Of a stretch of 19,186 bases of DNA, positions 7,075 through 14,865 are shown one piece after another. The stretch lies in assembly GCA_003477045.1 (NCBI GenBank), contig DMTS01000116.1:1-19186 (forward strand). The letters run 5' to 3'. The notes under the pieces were generated by a model. It saw only the letters and a program-made list of their open reading frames with translations. It did not search any database and was not told the DNA's origin. Both the position numbers and the translations under genes were made by a program. The DNA is from Candidatus Delongbacteria bacterium (GTDB lineage Bacteria; UBA4055). Numbering within the stretch: position 1 is the stretch's first letter; each line of letters opens with the position of its first letter.

Positions 7075-7661
7075 TATGATTCTTTTTCCTCAAGTAATTT
7101 AATGGCTTCCGTGTATATTGTATGTTCTATCTCAAGAACTTTTTTCTGTAATGATTCAGGTGTTTCTCCCGCTGTGATCCTTATTTTCCTTTGAAGCAGT
7201 ATTTCTCCGCTGTCATAAATTTCATCAACGAAATGAACTGTGGGTCCGGAAAATTCTTCTTTCGCTTCAATAACAGCTTTATGAACATTCATTCCGTGCA
7301 TGCCTTTTCCACCGAATTTAGGTAAAAGAGCCGGATGAATATTGATGATCCTGCCTTTATATTCACTGACGATCTCATCAGGAAGTTTTTTCAGAAATCC
7401 CGCAAGAATGATAAGATCGATCTTATGCTTTTTTAGAAGTTCTGACTGCATTTTCAAAAACTCAGACCTTGTAAGTTCCGCTCTGGAAATTACCGCAGTT
7501 TCTATCCCCAGCGATGCGGGGTAATCGAGCCCCGAGGCATGCTTATCTGCTATGACCAGCTTTACTTTTGAAGCAATAACTCCCTTAAAGCTGTTTTGGA
7601 TAACGCTCTTAAGGTTGCTGCCTGATCCTGATATGTACGCTGCGATATTAAAACTTTTCAT
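7074..7661 (-). CDS. purN: Phosphoribosylglycinamide formyltransferase
   Basis: Transfers a formyl group from 10-formyl-THF to GAR, the third step of de novo purine synthesis. It has 195 residues, a little shorter than E. coli PurN (212). The N-terminal phosphate loop SGSGSNLKS (11-19) binds GAR. The catalytic triad of the family appears as Asn107, His109 (in INIHPALLPKFGGKGMHG) and Asp150 (in VDEIYDSGEIL). FSGPTVHFVD is also typical. Its ATG shares one base with the stop of the acyl-CoA dehydrogenase gene (TGATG) and its stop shares one base with the purH start. It is therefore tightly coupled on both sides and paired with another 10-formyl-THF user, purH. Confidence 0.96.
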   Translation of the reverse strand: MKSFNIAAYISGSGSNLKSVIQNSFKGVIASKVKLVIADKHASGLDYPASLGIETAVISRAELTRSEFLKMQSELLKKHKIDLIILAGFLKKLPDEIVSEYKGRIINIHPALLPKFGGKGMHGMNVHKAVIEAKEEFSGPTVHFVDEIYDSGEILLQRKIRITAGETPESLQKKVLEIEHTIYTEAIKLLEEKES

Positions 7662-9409
7662 CAGGGAAGTTTCGTCAGCTCCTTGTAATTATTGATGAAT
7701 TCGGCCTCGATCTCTTTAACAACCAGTGCTTTATCTGTATTCTCAGCTTTAGCCTTTTTTATAAATACTTCGGCAGTCAGCTTAAATCTGGCATCTCTTG
7801 TCGCATCAAGTACAAGCAGATGTCCCATAACAAGATTTCCTGCCATTTCGACAAGTCTTCTTGCATGGAAATCAAGATACTCCTGATCGTTCTGTTTTTC
7901 GACTCTCTCAATTGAAGTCAGATATTCTTTTTTCATAGACTGAAGATCTTTACGCATGAATTCGAGGTCATATGATACTTTTCTCGATGCGTATTCCTCT
8001 ATCATTTCCGTGAACAGACCGCTGGTAACACCTTTTATAGACGCCACTACCTGAAGCTGTGTTGTTCCTTCATAGATCGAAGTGATCCTAGCATCCCTGT
8101 ACAACCTTTCAACCGGGAAATCCTTGGTAAATCCGGTTCCGCCGTGGATCTGGATCGCGTCGTAAGTGATCCTGTTGCAGGCTTCCGAAGAAAGCCCTTT
8201 GATTAAAGGAGTGTAAAAATCCGCTCTTCTTTTGAATTGCTTTAGCTCGTTTTTTTCTTCAGCCGTCAGCTCTCTTTCATGCTCAGTCTCTTCAAGAGCT
8301 TTATAAACATCAACGAATCTTGAGGTTTCATAATAAAGCGTTCTTAGTGCGGCGATCTTTACCTTCATGTCAGTCAGTATTTCATAAACCGGCGCGAACT
8401 GATTTATCTTTTTGCCGAACTGGGCTCTTTCCTGAGCATATTTCAACGCTTCTCTGTACGCTGCTTCAGAAATTCCGATGGCCTGTCCGCTTACTCCAAG
8501 TCTCGCTCCGTTCATAAGCGACATAACATATTTTATAAGACCGAATTTTCTTTTTCCGATAAGATGAGCAGGAGAATTCTTAAATACCATCTCACATGTC
8601 GGAGATCCGTGAATCCCCATCTTATTCTCGATCCTTCTTATCTGAACGGTATCGTCTCTTTCGTACATCAGCATAGAAAGACCTCTTCCGTCCTTAGTGC
8701 CTTCTTCAGTTCTGGCGAGAACAAGCGAAAGTTCCGCATTTCCGTTGGTGATGAACCTTTTTACTCCGTTTAGCCTCCATACGTTTGACTTTTCGTCCCA
8801 GTGCGCTTTAAGCTGCACCGCCTGAAGATCGGAGCCGGCATCAGGCTCTGTAAGGATCATTGCTCCTGTAGCCTCTCCCGAAGCGAACAAAGGGATGTAT
8901 TTTGCTTTCATTTCATCATTAGCAAATTCCTTTACGGTTTCTGCGATATCCTGCAGACCGAAAAGATTCATCAGACTTGCATCGCCTCTCGATACCATTT
9001 CGATCATCATACTGTAAACTGTTGTCGGAAAGTTCAGACCCCCGTATTTTCTCGGTTGAGTAATTCCGGATAGACGAGCCTGTCTAAGAGCCTTAAGGTT
9101 TTCGACAGTTCCCTTTGCATAGTGAACTCTGTTGTTTATAAGTTCAGGGCCTTCAGCGTCAACACTTTCCGCATTCGGCGCTATCACATCGCCTGCGATG
9201 TCTCCCGTAATTTCAAGAACAGAATCGTAATTATCAAGCGCATCCTCAAAACTGCCGGGTTTATATTCATCCGGTTCAATATTATCTTTTCCGTAATTCT
9301 CTTTTTCGCATATTTTATAGTTCCTTTCCTTCAGTTCGGCCACCCTCTTCATAAAGGGGTGGTTGAGATGGAATTTCAGGTCGTCATTATCTCTGTAGAA
9401 ATTCGTCAT
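7661..9409 (-). CDS. Acyl-CoA dehydrogenase family flavoprotein, long form
   Basis: FAD enzyme predicted to oxidise an acyl-CoA to the 2-enoyl-CoA and pass electrons to ETF. It has 582 residues, much longer than the roughly 380 of classical short/medium-chain enzymes. There is an extra N-terminal block of about 80 residues and a helical C-terminal extension after about residue 455, as in other long bacterial family members. Core motifs: TEPDAGSDL (187-195), RFITNGNAE (218-226), RAQFGKKI (328-335), IQIHGGTGF (419-427) and IYEGTTQ with Glu447 in the position of the catalytic base. It overlaps etfA by four bases, so it is made together with its presumed electron acceptor. Substrate chain length cannot be read from the sequence. 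Confidence 0.92.
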   Translation of the reverse strand: MTNFYRDNDDLKFHLNHPFMKRVAELKERNYKICEKENYGKDNIEPDEYKPGSFEDALDNYDSVLEITGDIAGDVIAPNAESVDAEGPELINNRVHYAKGTVENLKALRQARLSGITQPRKYGGLNFPTTVYSMMIEMVSRGDASLMNLFGLQDIAETVKEFANDEMKAKYIPLFASGEATGAMILTEPDAGSDLQAVQLKAHWDEKSNVWRLNGVKRFITNGNAELSLVLARTEEGTKDGRGLSMLMYERDDTVQIRRIENKMGIHGSPTCEMVFKNSPAHLIGKRKFGLIKYVMSLMNGARLGVSGQAIGISEAAYREALKYAQERAQFGKKINQFAPVYEILTDMKVKIAALRTLYYETSRFVDVYKALEETEHERELTAEEKNELKQFKRRADFYTPLIKGLSSEACNRITYDAIQIHGGTGFTKDFPVERLYRDARITSIYEGTTQLQVVASIKGVTSGLFTEMIEEYASRKVSYDLEFMRKDLQSMKKEYLTSIERVEKQNDQEYLDFHARRLVEMAGNLVMGHLLVLDATRDARFKLTAEVFIKKAKAENTDKALVVKEIEAEFINNYKELTKLP

Positions 9410-10425
9410 TTCGACTGCTCCTTATAATACTTGATCATTTTTGGAATGACAGAATGCAGATCCCCGATGATCGCAACATCGGCGATCGAATTTATCGGTG
9501 CTTCAGAATCTGTGTTTATCGAGATTATCTGAGCGGAACCGTCCATTCCCGCTCTGTGCTGAATCGCACCAGAAATACCGCAGGCTATATACAGCTTCGG
9601 CCTGACAGTAACACCTGTCTGTCCGACCTGTCTGGCATGTTCAGAAAAACCTGCGTCAACGGCAGCTCTTGAAGCGCCGACTTCTCCGCCGACCACTTTA
9701 GCGAGTTCGTTGAGAAGTTCAAATCCTTCTTTAGAACCTACCCCGAATCCGCCTGCCACGATTACTTGCGATCCTGCAAGATTTACTTTTTTCTGTTCAA
9801 TATGCCTTTCAATTACTTTTACAGCAAAATCAACTTTATCAAGGATCTTTGCAGGGTCTATCACCTTTACAGTGCTTTTAAAGTTCTTTGCAGCATGTTC
9901 CTTTTTCATTACACCTTCCCTGACTGTGGCCATCTGAGGCTTGGTCTCGGGATTGACGATAGTAGCTATTATGTTACCGCCGAAGGCCGGTCTGATCTGA
10001 TAGAGCAGATTTTTATATTCGTGACCTGATTTAGGATCAGTGTAGTCTCCGATAACTAGGTCAGTACAGTCCGCCGTCAGTCCGCACTTCAAAGACGAAG
10101 CTATCCTAGGCGCAAGGTCTCTGCCGACAGATGTTGCTCCTACAAGAACGATCTGCGGTTTGTTTTCTCTGAGAATATGTTCAAACACTGCCGAATGAGG
10201 CAGTGTAGTATATGGGTATAATCTTTTATCATCAACAGAATGAATGATGTGTGCGCCAAACGGTGATATCTGCTTCCCGATATCTATTAATCCGGAGCCG
10301 ATAGCAACAGCTTCGACTTCGCATTTGAGTTCGCCGGCGAGTTTTACGGCCTTCGATATCAGTTCAAGGCTGACATCGGATACTTTGCCCTCTTCAATTT
10401 CGCAGTAAACGCATATATTATTCAC
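9406..10425 (-). CDS. etfA: Electron transfer flavoprotein subunit alpha
   Basis: FAD-binding subunit of ETF, which accepts electrons from acyl-CoA dehydrogenases. It has 339 residues. The N-terminal alpha/beta domain (1 to about 200) is followed by the conserved C-terminal FAD domain: VAGGFGVGSKEGFELL (223-238), GASRAAVDAG (250-259), GQTGVTVRPKLYIACGISGA (268-287), IQHRAGM (288-294), INTDSEAPI (303-311) and ADVAIIGD (315-322). These are the signature elements of EtfA. It begins four bases after the etfB stop and overlaps the acyl-CoA dehydrogenase start by four bases. I see no ferredoxin domain at the N-terminus. Confidence 0.97.
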   Translation of the reverse strand: MNNICVYCEIEEGKVSDVSLELISKAVKLAGELKCEVEAVAIGSGLIDIGKQISPFGAHIIHSVDDKRLYPYTTLPHSAVFEHILRENKPQIVLVGATSVGRDLAPRIASSLKCGLTADCTDLVIGDYTDPKSGHEYKNLLYQIRPAFGGNIIATIVNPETKPQMATVREGVMKKEHAAKNFKSTVKVIDPAKILDKVDFAVKVIERHIEQKKVNLAGSQVIVAGGFGVGSKEGFELLNELAKVVGGEVGASRAAVDAGFSEHARQVGQTGVTVRPKLYIACGISGAIQHRAGMDGSAQIISINTDSEAPINSIADVAIIGDLHSVIPKMIKYYKEQSK

Positions 10426-10429
10426 TTTT

Positions 10430-11305
10430 TTACCCCAGCGTATGATTTTTAATAAGATCGTTCATAAGATGTTTAATATCAGTATCTTTGTCAGCAATAA
10501 CTTTTGAGTCTTTTCCCTGAAGAACGACATTGTCGATCTTTTTTACTTTCGTAGGGGATCCGGCAAGACCTATTTTGCATTCCTCGCACGAAAGGTCGTC
10601 AAGACTCAGCTCCTCTATCTGCAGATATGCTCTGTTTTTGATCGTCTGATTCATATAATCATCGTCAATGGTCTGAAGTTCAGTCTGGGTTTTTGCATGC
10701 TTGTATTTCATGAAAAGCTTAGAGTTTTTAGGTCTGCAAACTGCTGCAGAACCGTGGACAGTAACAAGAGCGGGAAGAGAACTTTCAACTACTTCGATCC
10801 CTCTCTCCAGCCTTCTTTTTACAGTGATCTTACCTTTCTCGCATGAAATTATTTCTTCAGCATATGTTATCTGCGGCAGATTCAGTTTCTCAGCAGTCTG
10901 AGGTCCGACCTGGGCAGTGTCGCCGTCTATGGCCTGTCTTCCGGATATGATCAGATCGTAATTACCGATCTTTTCGATAGCTTTTGATATAACATAAGAA
11001 GTAGCCAGTGTGTCAGCACCGGCGAAGCGTTTATCCGTGATCAGATATCCTTTATCTGCATCTCTGTACATGCTTTCCCGGATGATATCGGCAGCTCTGG
11101 GCGGACCCATTGTAAGTATAATAATTTCTGTATCTTTTATTTTGTCCTTGATCTGCAGAGCCTGTTCAAGCGCATTAAGATCCTCCGGATTGTAAATTGC
11201 GGGTAATGCCGATCTGTTTACAGTTCCGTCGGATTTCATTGCGTCTTCACCTACATTTCTGGTGTCGGGCACCTGCTTGGCAAGTACGATGATCCTAAAA
11301 GCCAT
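10430..11305 (-). CDS. etfB: Electron transfer flavoprotein subunit beta
   Basis: Partner of EtfA that binds a nucleotide (AMP, or FAD in bifurcating ETFs). It has 291 residues from the ATG at 11305, which is preceded by GGAGGAAG. An upstream in-frame ATG at 11338 lacks such a site and adds residues before the conserved IIVLAKQVPDT strand. Key motifs: VLAKQVPDTR (7-16), NPEDLNALEQAL (39-50), GRQAIDGDTAQVGPQ (122-136) and the recognition region GLAGSPTKVKK (246-256). It is about 30-40 residues longer than mammalian-type EtfB, mostly at the C-terminus. A CxxC pair (Cys240, Cys243) stands just before GLAGSPT. It is the first gene of the nine-gene operon. Whether this ETF bifurcates cannot be decided from the sequence. 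Confidence 0.95.
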   Translation of the reverse strand: MAFRIIVLAKQVPDTRNVGEDAMKSDGTVNRSALPAIYNPEDLNALEQALQIKDKIKDTEIIILTMGPPRAADIIRESMYRDADKGYLITDKRFAGADTLATSYVISKAIEKIGNYDLIISGRQAIDGDTAQVGPQTAEKLNLPQITYAEEIISCEKGKITVKRRLERGIEVVESSLPALVTVHGSAAVCRPKNSKLFMKYKHAKTQTELQTIDDDYMNQTIKNRAYLQIEELSLDDLSCEECKIGLAGSPTKVKKIDNVVLQGKDSKVIADKDTDIKHLMNDLIKNHTLG

Positions 11306-11353
11306 TCTTCCTCCATTCGATAAATTCCATATTTTCAAACCTTACCCTTACAT

Positions 11354-11374
11354 TATTCTAAAATTTGTAGAATA
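11354..11374. promoter_or_regulatory. 21-bp near-palindrome over the etfB promoter, candidate operator
   Basis: Perfect 7-base arms TATTCTA (11354-11360) and TAGAATA (11368-11374) flank a 7-base centre in which two of three inner pairs also match. The right arm overlaps the etfB -10 box and the rest covers the predicted start point, a position where a bound dimeric regulator would repress. There is no T tract, so it is not a terminator. Operator function is inference. Confidence 0.4.
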
Positions 11375-11399
11375 TATTAAAAACGACGGCATTTAGCAA
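11371..11399 (-). promoter_or_regulatory. Promoter of the etfB-mrdA operon
   Basis: On the minus strand: TTGCTA (11399-11394), 17 bases, TATATT (11376-11371). The expected start is near 11364, leaving a leader of about 60 bases before the etfB ATG. The -35 is weaker than in the ribosomal gene promoters. It is divergent from the glmM promoter. Confidence 0.6.
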
Positions 11400-11430
11400 A
11401 TCAAAACTGATTTTAAAAAAATATTGAAGA

Positions 11431-11460
11431 TTGACAAAATGAGTAGCTTTTTATATCTTG
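11431..11460 (+). promoter_or_regulatory. Promoter of the glmM-lpxB operon
   Basis: TTGACA (11431-11436), 17 bases, TATCTT (11454-11459) followed by G. The start is expected near 11466, with about 29 bases of leader ending in the GGGAG ribosome site. It follows the window-wide spacing and partly fits TAnnTTG. Confidence 0.68.
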
Positions 11461-11494
11461 CTGTCTGAATAATTAAAAGATCCCGGGAGTGATT

Positions 11495-12844
11495 ATGTCC
11501 AAACTTATGGTCAGCGTAGCCGGAATAAGGGGGATCGTGGGAGATTCGCTCGTTCCGGAAGTTATCGTCAGGTATATCAGTTCGTTTTCACGGCTGCTCG
11601 GTAAAGGCACTATAGTGGTGGGAAGAGATTCACGACCTTCCGGGAAAGCTATATCGAACCTGGTCTGCTCGGTACTAAACCTGTGCGGAAGAGATGTGGT
11701 TGACATAGATATTGCCACTACACCCACGGTTGCAATTGCGATCGAGCTGTATAAAGCAGCAGGCGGGATAGCTATAACCGCGAGCCACAACCCATCTGAG
11801 TGGAACGCACTTAAATTCATGAATGAAAAAACTCTTTTTCTAAACGAAATTCAGGGCGATGAACTTCACTATATCCTAACAGAGAACAGGTTTATTTATG
11901 AAAAATTCGACAAACTGGGATCGACGAGGTACGAAAAAGAAGAAGCCCGAAAATATCATATAAAAAAAATACTGGACATTCCGTATATAAACAAAACCAA
12001 CATAAGAAAAAAGAAATTAAAAGTTGCTATCGACTGCGTAAACGGAGCGGGCGGGGTAATACTTCCGGAACTTCTGCGCGACCTGGGTTGCACAGTGACT
12101 AAAATAAACTGCGAACCGAATGGGATATTTCCGCACGGAGCTGAGCCTCTTCCTGAAAACCTTGGTGAGATATGCGCTTTAATAAAAAAAGGCAATATAG
12201 ATATAGGTATGGTAGTCGATCCCGATTCCGACAGACTGGCGCTGATAAACGAGAACGGCGTTCCTCTCGGGGAAGAATATACGCTTGCCATGGCCGTTGA
12301 TCTTATTTTATCCAAAAAAAAATCGGATATAGCCGTCAATGTTTCAACTTCAAGAGCCACAGAAGATACTGCAAAAAAATACGGCTGTAAAACCTACAGA
12401 ACAAAAGTCGGGGAGATTAATGTGTCTTCTGTGATGATAGAGAAGGGTCTTGTGATAGGCGGAGAGGGTAACGGAGGCGTAATAATGCCTGAAGTCCATC
12501 CGGGAAGAGATGCTCTGGTGGGAGCAGCCCTGATCCTTGAGTATATTACAGAAAAAAATAAATTCGTCTCCGAAATATTTGACGATCTCCCTTCCTACCA
12601 TATTGTGAAGGATAAAATCTCTGTAGAAGGTGTAAACTTTGAAGAAAAAGCAAAGAAGATAACCGAAAAAATCCCCGCAGAAAATCTTGATCTTACCGAC
12701 GGAATAAAAATTTGCGGCGAGAACGACTGGGTACAGCTAAGGAAATCCAACACCGAACCTATAGTAAGGATCTTTGCCGAGGCAAAAACTAAAACCGCAG
12801 CCCAGAATCTGGTAAAAAAATATAAGGAAATTATTCTTGAATAA
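11495..12844 (+). CDS. glmM: Phosphoglucosamine mutase / phosphohexomutase family
   Basis: Alpha-D-phosphohexomutase, most likely interconverting glucosamine-6-phosphate and glucosamine-1-phosphate for UDP-GlcNAc, the precursor of peptidoglycan and lipid A. It has 449 residues with all four family loops: active-site TASHNP (95-100, phosphoserine Ser97), metal loop DPDSDR (242-247), sugar loop GEGNGG (323-328) and phosphate loop RKSNTEP (416-422). The GEGNGG/PEVHPGRDA form resembles the Bacteroidetes/archaeal type rather than E. coli GlmM, so a phosphomanno- or phosphoglucomutase role remains possible. Linkage to lpxB favours GlmM. ATG 11495 is preferred over GTG 11489 because GGGAG (11485-11489) overlaps that GTG and lies five bases before the ATG. 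Confidence 0.85.
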   Translation: MSKLMVSVAGIRGIVGDSLVPEVIVRYISSFSRLLGKGTIVVGRDSRPSGKAISNLVCSVLNLCGRDVVDIDIATTPTVAIAIELYKAAGGIAITASHNPSEWNALKFMNEKTLFLNEIQGDELHYILTENRFIYEKFDKLGSTRYEKEEARKYHIKKILDIPYINKTNIRKKKLKVAIDCVNGAGGVILPELLRDLGCTVTKINCEPNGIFPHGAEPLPENLGEICALIKKGNIDIGMVVDPDSDRLALINENGVPLGEEYTLAMAVDLILSKKKSDIAVNVSTSRATEDTAKKYGCKTYRTKVGEINVSSVMIEKGLVIGGEGNGGVIMPEVHPGRDALVGAALILEYITEKNKFVSEIFDDLPSYHIVKDKISVEGVNFEEKAKKITEKIPAENLDLTDGIKICGENDWVQLRKSNTEPIVRIFAEAKTKTAAQNLVKKYKEIILE

Positions 12845-14096
12845 ACTGACAGTCCCAATATTCATTTTAATTATTACAGGGTTTTCTTTAACGATGTCCG
12901 GATATGAAGGGAACCAGAATGTATTTGATGAAGCCGGGGTAAAAGGGCTTCCTGTTTTCAATTATAATATTTTCAGAACGCTGACCGGGGATGAAGGAAA
13001 TTTCGTATTGAATATTCATGTAGAGATTTCCAACGACAGGCTTCAATTCCTGAAAAAAGATTCTGTATATTACGCATCCTACTCTTTGTCAGCTGCCGTT
13101 TTTGAAGGAGCCGGAACCGGCGATATCCCGCTCTTTCAGGAATCAGTCATCAAAAATGTTTCGACGAAAGAGTATAAAGACACGCAGTCTGGCCGCACGG
13201 GTAAAAGCCACAGTCTCAGATTTGATGTTAAAAGCGGAGTTTACACCGTATCTATAGTTCTAAAAGACCTGAATACTAATAAAAAGCATACTATAAGAAA
13301 GAATTTGGAATATGCTGAAAAGACAGATCTGATCATTTCCGATCTGAGGATGGTTTACTGGACAGATGACAACGATTTTGAAAACAGCTATACATCGCTT
13401 ATAAATAATGTTGTTGACAAACAGAGCAGTTATACCGGTGCTCTGTTCGAAATTTTCTCAGCGAACGATCCCGCCTCAGAGTTTAGCCTGAGATACAGGA
13501 TACTTAACAGTTCAGGAGATGTTGTTTTCGACGACAGATATAAAAATGCAATAAAAAACAGGCTGCAGCTGCAGGTGCTCAAAATTCCGCTTGATAAACT
13601 CGGTGCGGGAAATTACAGGATCGAAATGGAAATAGAAATAAACGGGAAAAAAATTCAGAGAAGCACAGTATTTTATCTCAGATGGAAAGACCTTTCTCTC
13701 AATGTCACAGATATAAACACAGCCGTTGAACAAATGCTTTACATTAACGACTTTGATTCGATAGATCATGTCTTCAGCATGAAGGAGGAAGAGAAAAAAA
13801 TATGGTTCAAGAAATACTGGAATGATCTCGAGCAGTCTCTCGGGTTAAAATCAAATTCTCTCATGGATGAGTATTTCCGCAGGACAGCTTACGCGGATGT
13901 GCATTTTTCGGTACCTCAGAAGCCGGGGTGGAAGACGGATATGGGAAAAGTTCTGTGCGTGATGGGAGATCCGGACGAGATACAGAGCTACCCGTTCGCT
14001 AAAAATCAGAAACCTTACGAAGTCTGGATATATTATGATATCGGCGTACAGTATATTTTCGATTATCTGGGCGGCGAGTACAGACTCAGGAAATAA
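12837..14096 (+). CDS. Secreted GWxTD-domain protein of unknown function
   Basis: A 419-residue protein with an N-terminal hydrophobic segment (about 5-21) suggesting export; no lipobox Cys is seen. The middle (about 40-285) looks rich in beta-strand segments. The C-terminal GWxTD domain, known mainly from FCB-group and related bacteria, is recognisable by YADVHFS (352-358), PGWKTDMGKVLCVMGDPDEI (363-382) and YEVWIYY (394-400). Its biochemical function is unknown to me. The start codon is TTG at 12837, overlapping the end of glmM by eight bases, with AAGGAA eight bases upstream. The next in-frame ATG (codon 20) would destroy the signal segment. It lies between glmM and yycJ/lpxB, which suggests an envelope role by context only. 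Confidence 0.85.
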   Translation: MNKLTVPIFILIITGFSLTMSGYEGNQNVFDEAGVKGLPVFNYNIFRTLTGDEGNFVLNIHVEISNDRLQFLKKDSVYYASYSLSAAVFEGAGTGDIPLFQESVIKNVSTKEYKDTQSGRTGKSHSLRFDVKSGVYTVSIVLKDLNTNKKHTIRKNLEYAEKTDLIISDLRMVYWTDDNDFENSYTSLINNVVDKQSSYTGALFEIFSANDPASEFSLRYRILNSSGDVVFDDRYKNAIKNRLQLQVLKIPLDKLGAGNYRIEMEIEINGKKIQRSTVFYLRWKDLSLNVTDINTAVEQMLYINDFDSIDHVFSMKEEEKKIWFKKYWNDLEQSLGLKSNSLMDEYFRRTAYADVHFSVPQKPGWKTDMGKVLCVMGDPDEIQSYPFAKNQKPYEVWIYYDIGVQYIFDYLGGEYRLRK

Positions 14097-14103
14097 AATC
14101 AAA

Positions 14104-14865
14104 ATGAAATTATCAGTACTTTCAAGCGGCAGCGGTGGAAATTCCACAATTATTAATTCATCTGATGGAAGTATTCTCATTGACGCGGGTATCACAGGAA
14201 AGAAATTGTTTGAAAGACTTGAATCAGTAGCGGCAGATGCGAAAAACATCATGGGCATAATTATAACGCACGACCATCATGACCACATTGACGGAGCAGG
14301 CGTAATTGCCAGAAAACTGAAAATTCCTGTTTACATTCACAGGGCGAATTATGAATCTTCGGCGGAAAAACTTGATAAATGCGAAATAATATTTATCGAA
14401 AATGAATTCAAAGTGGGATCATTCACAATCATTCCTTTTCCGATCTCGCACGACGGAACCGCCAACTATGCATATAATATAATATCGGAAGGAAAAAAGA
14501 TCAGCCATGTCACGGATATCGGCATAGTGACAGAAACCGTAAAATTCAGGATCAGAGACAGCGATCTTTTGGTCATGGAATCCAACCACGATTTAAAAAT
14601 GCTCCAAGACGGCCCTTATCCGTGGTATTTAAAGCAGAGGATAGCGGGAAACAAAGGACATTTGTCAAATCTGTCTGCAGCAACCCTGATCGTGGAGCTT
14701 GGATGCTCAAAAATGAGAAACCTGATTCTTGCGCATTTAAGCAAAGAGAACAATGATCCAGCCCTGGCTTATGACAGCATGATAAAAACCAGAGAAGAAA
14801 ATTTAATGAATTTTAATCTTCACCTGGCTTGTCAGAACAACGCTACAGAGTTTATAGAAGTATGA
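14104..14865 (+). CDS. Metallo-beta-lactamase-fold hydrolase, YycJ/WalJ type
   Basis: A 253-residue MBL-fold protein. It starts with the family-typical SVLSSGSGGNST (4-15) and LIDAGITGK (25-33). The metal site HDHHDH (56-61, in IITHDHHDH) fits HxHxDH. Further ligands are probably His116 (PISHD), Asp138 (HVTDIG) and His211 (LAHLSKENN). The block ESNHDLKMLQDGPYPWYLKQRI (159-180) followed by GHLSN is characteristic of YycJ/WalJ proteins, some of which are linked to DNA-end processing or mismatch repair in Gram-positives. The role here is not shown. ATG 14104 is chosen over the in-frame ATG 14035, which lies inside the preceding gene; AGGAAA precedes it. It starts seven bases after the GWxTD stop and overlaps lpxB by four bases. 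Confidence 0.88.
   Translation: MKLSVLSSGSGGNSTIINSSDGSILIDAGITGKKLFERLESVAADAKNIMGIIITHDHHDHIDGAGVIARKLKIPVYIHRANYESSAEKLDKCEIIFIENEFKVGSFTIIPFPISHDGTANYAYNIISEGKKISHVTDIGIVTETVKFRIRDSDLLVMESNHDLKMLQDGPYPWYLKQRIAGNKGHLSNLSAATLIVELGCSKMRNLILAHLSKENNDPALAYDSMIKTREENLMNFNLHLACQNNATEFIEV

Noticed and set aside
11306..11338. Longer etfB start at 11338
   Set aside because: The ATG at 11305 follows GGAGGAAG directly and begins the conserved EtfB N-terminal strand; the extra 11 residues have no support.
11489..11494. GTG start for glmM at 11489
   Set aside because: The GTG overlaps the GGGAG ribosome site, which is correctly spaced for ATG 11495.
11473..11820. Minus-strand open frame of 115 codons over the glmM 5' end
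   Set aside because: It is a shadow of glmM with no recognisable motifs or ribosome site, and it crosses the glmM promoter-proximal region.
14035..14103. Upstream start of the YycJ-type gene inside the GWxTD gene
   Set aside because: The conserved YycJ N-terminus begins at ATG 14104, with AGGAAA upstream.
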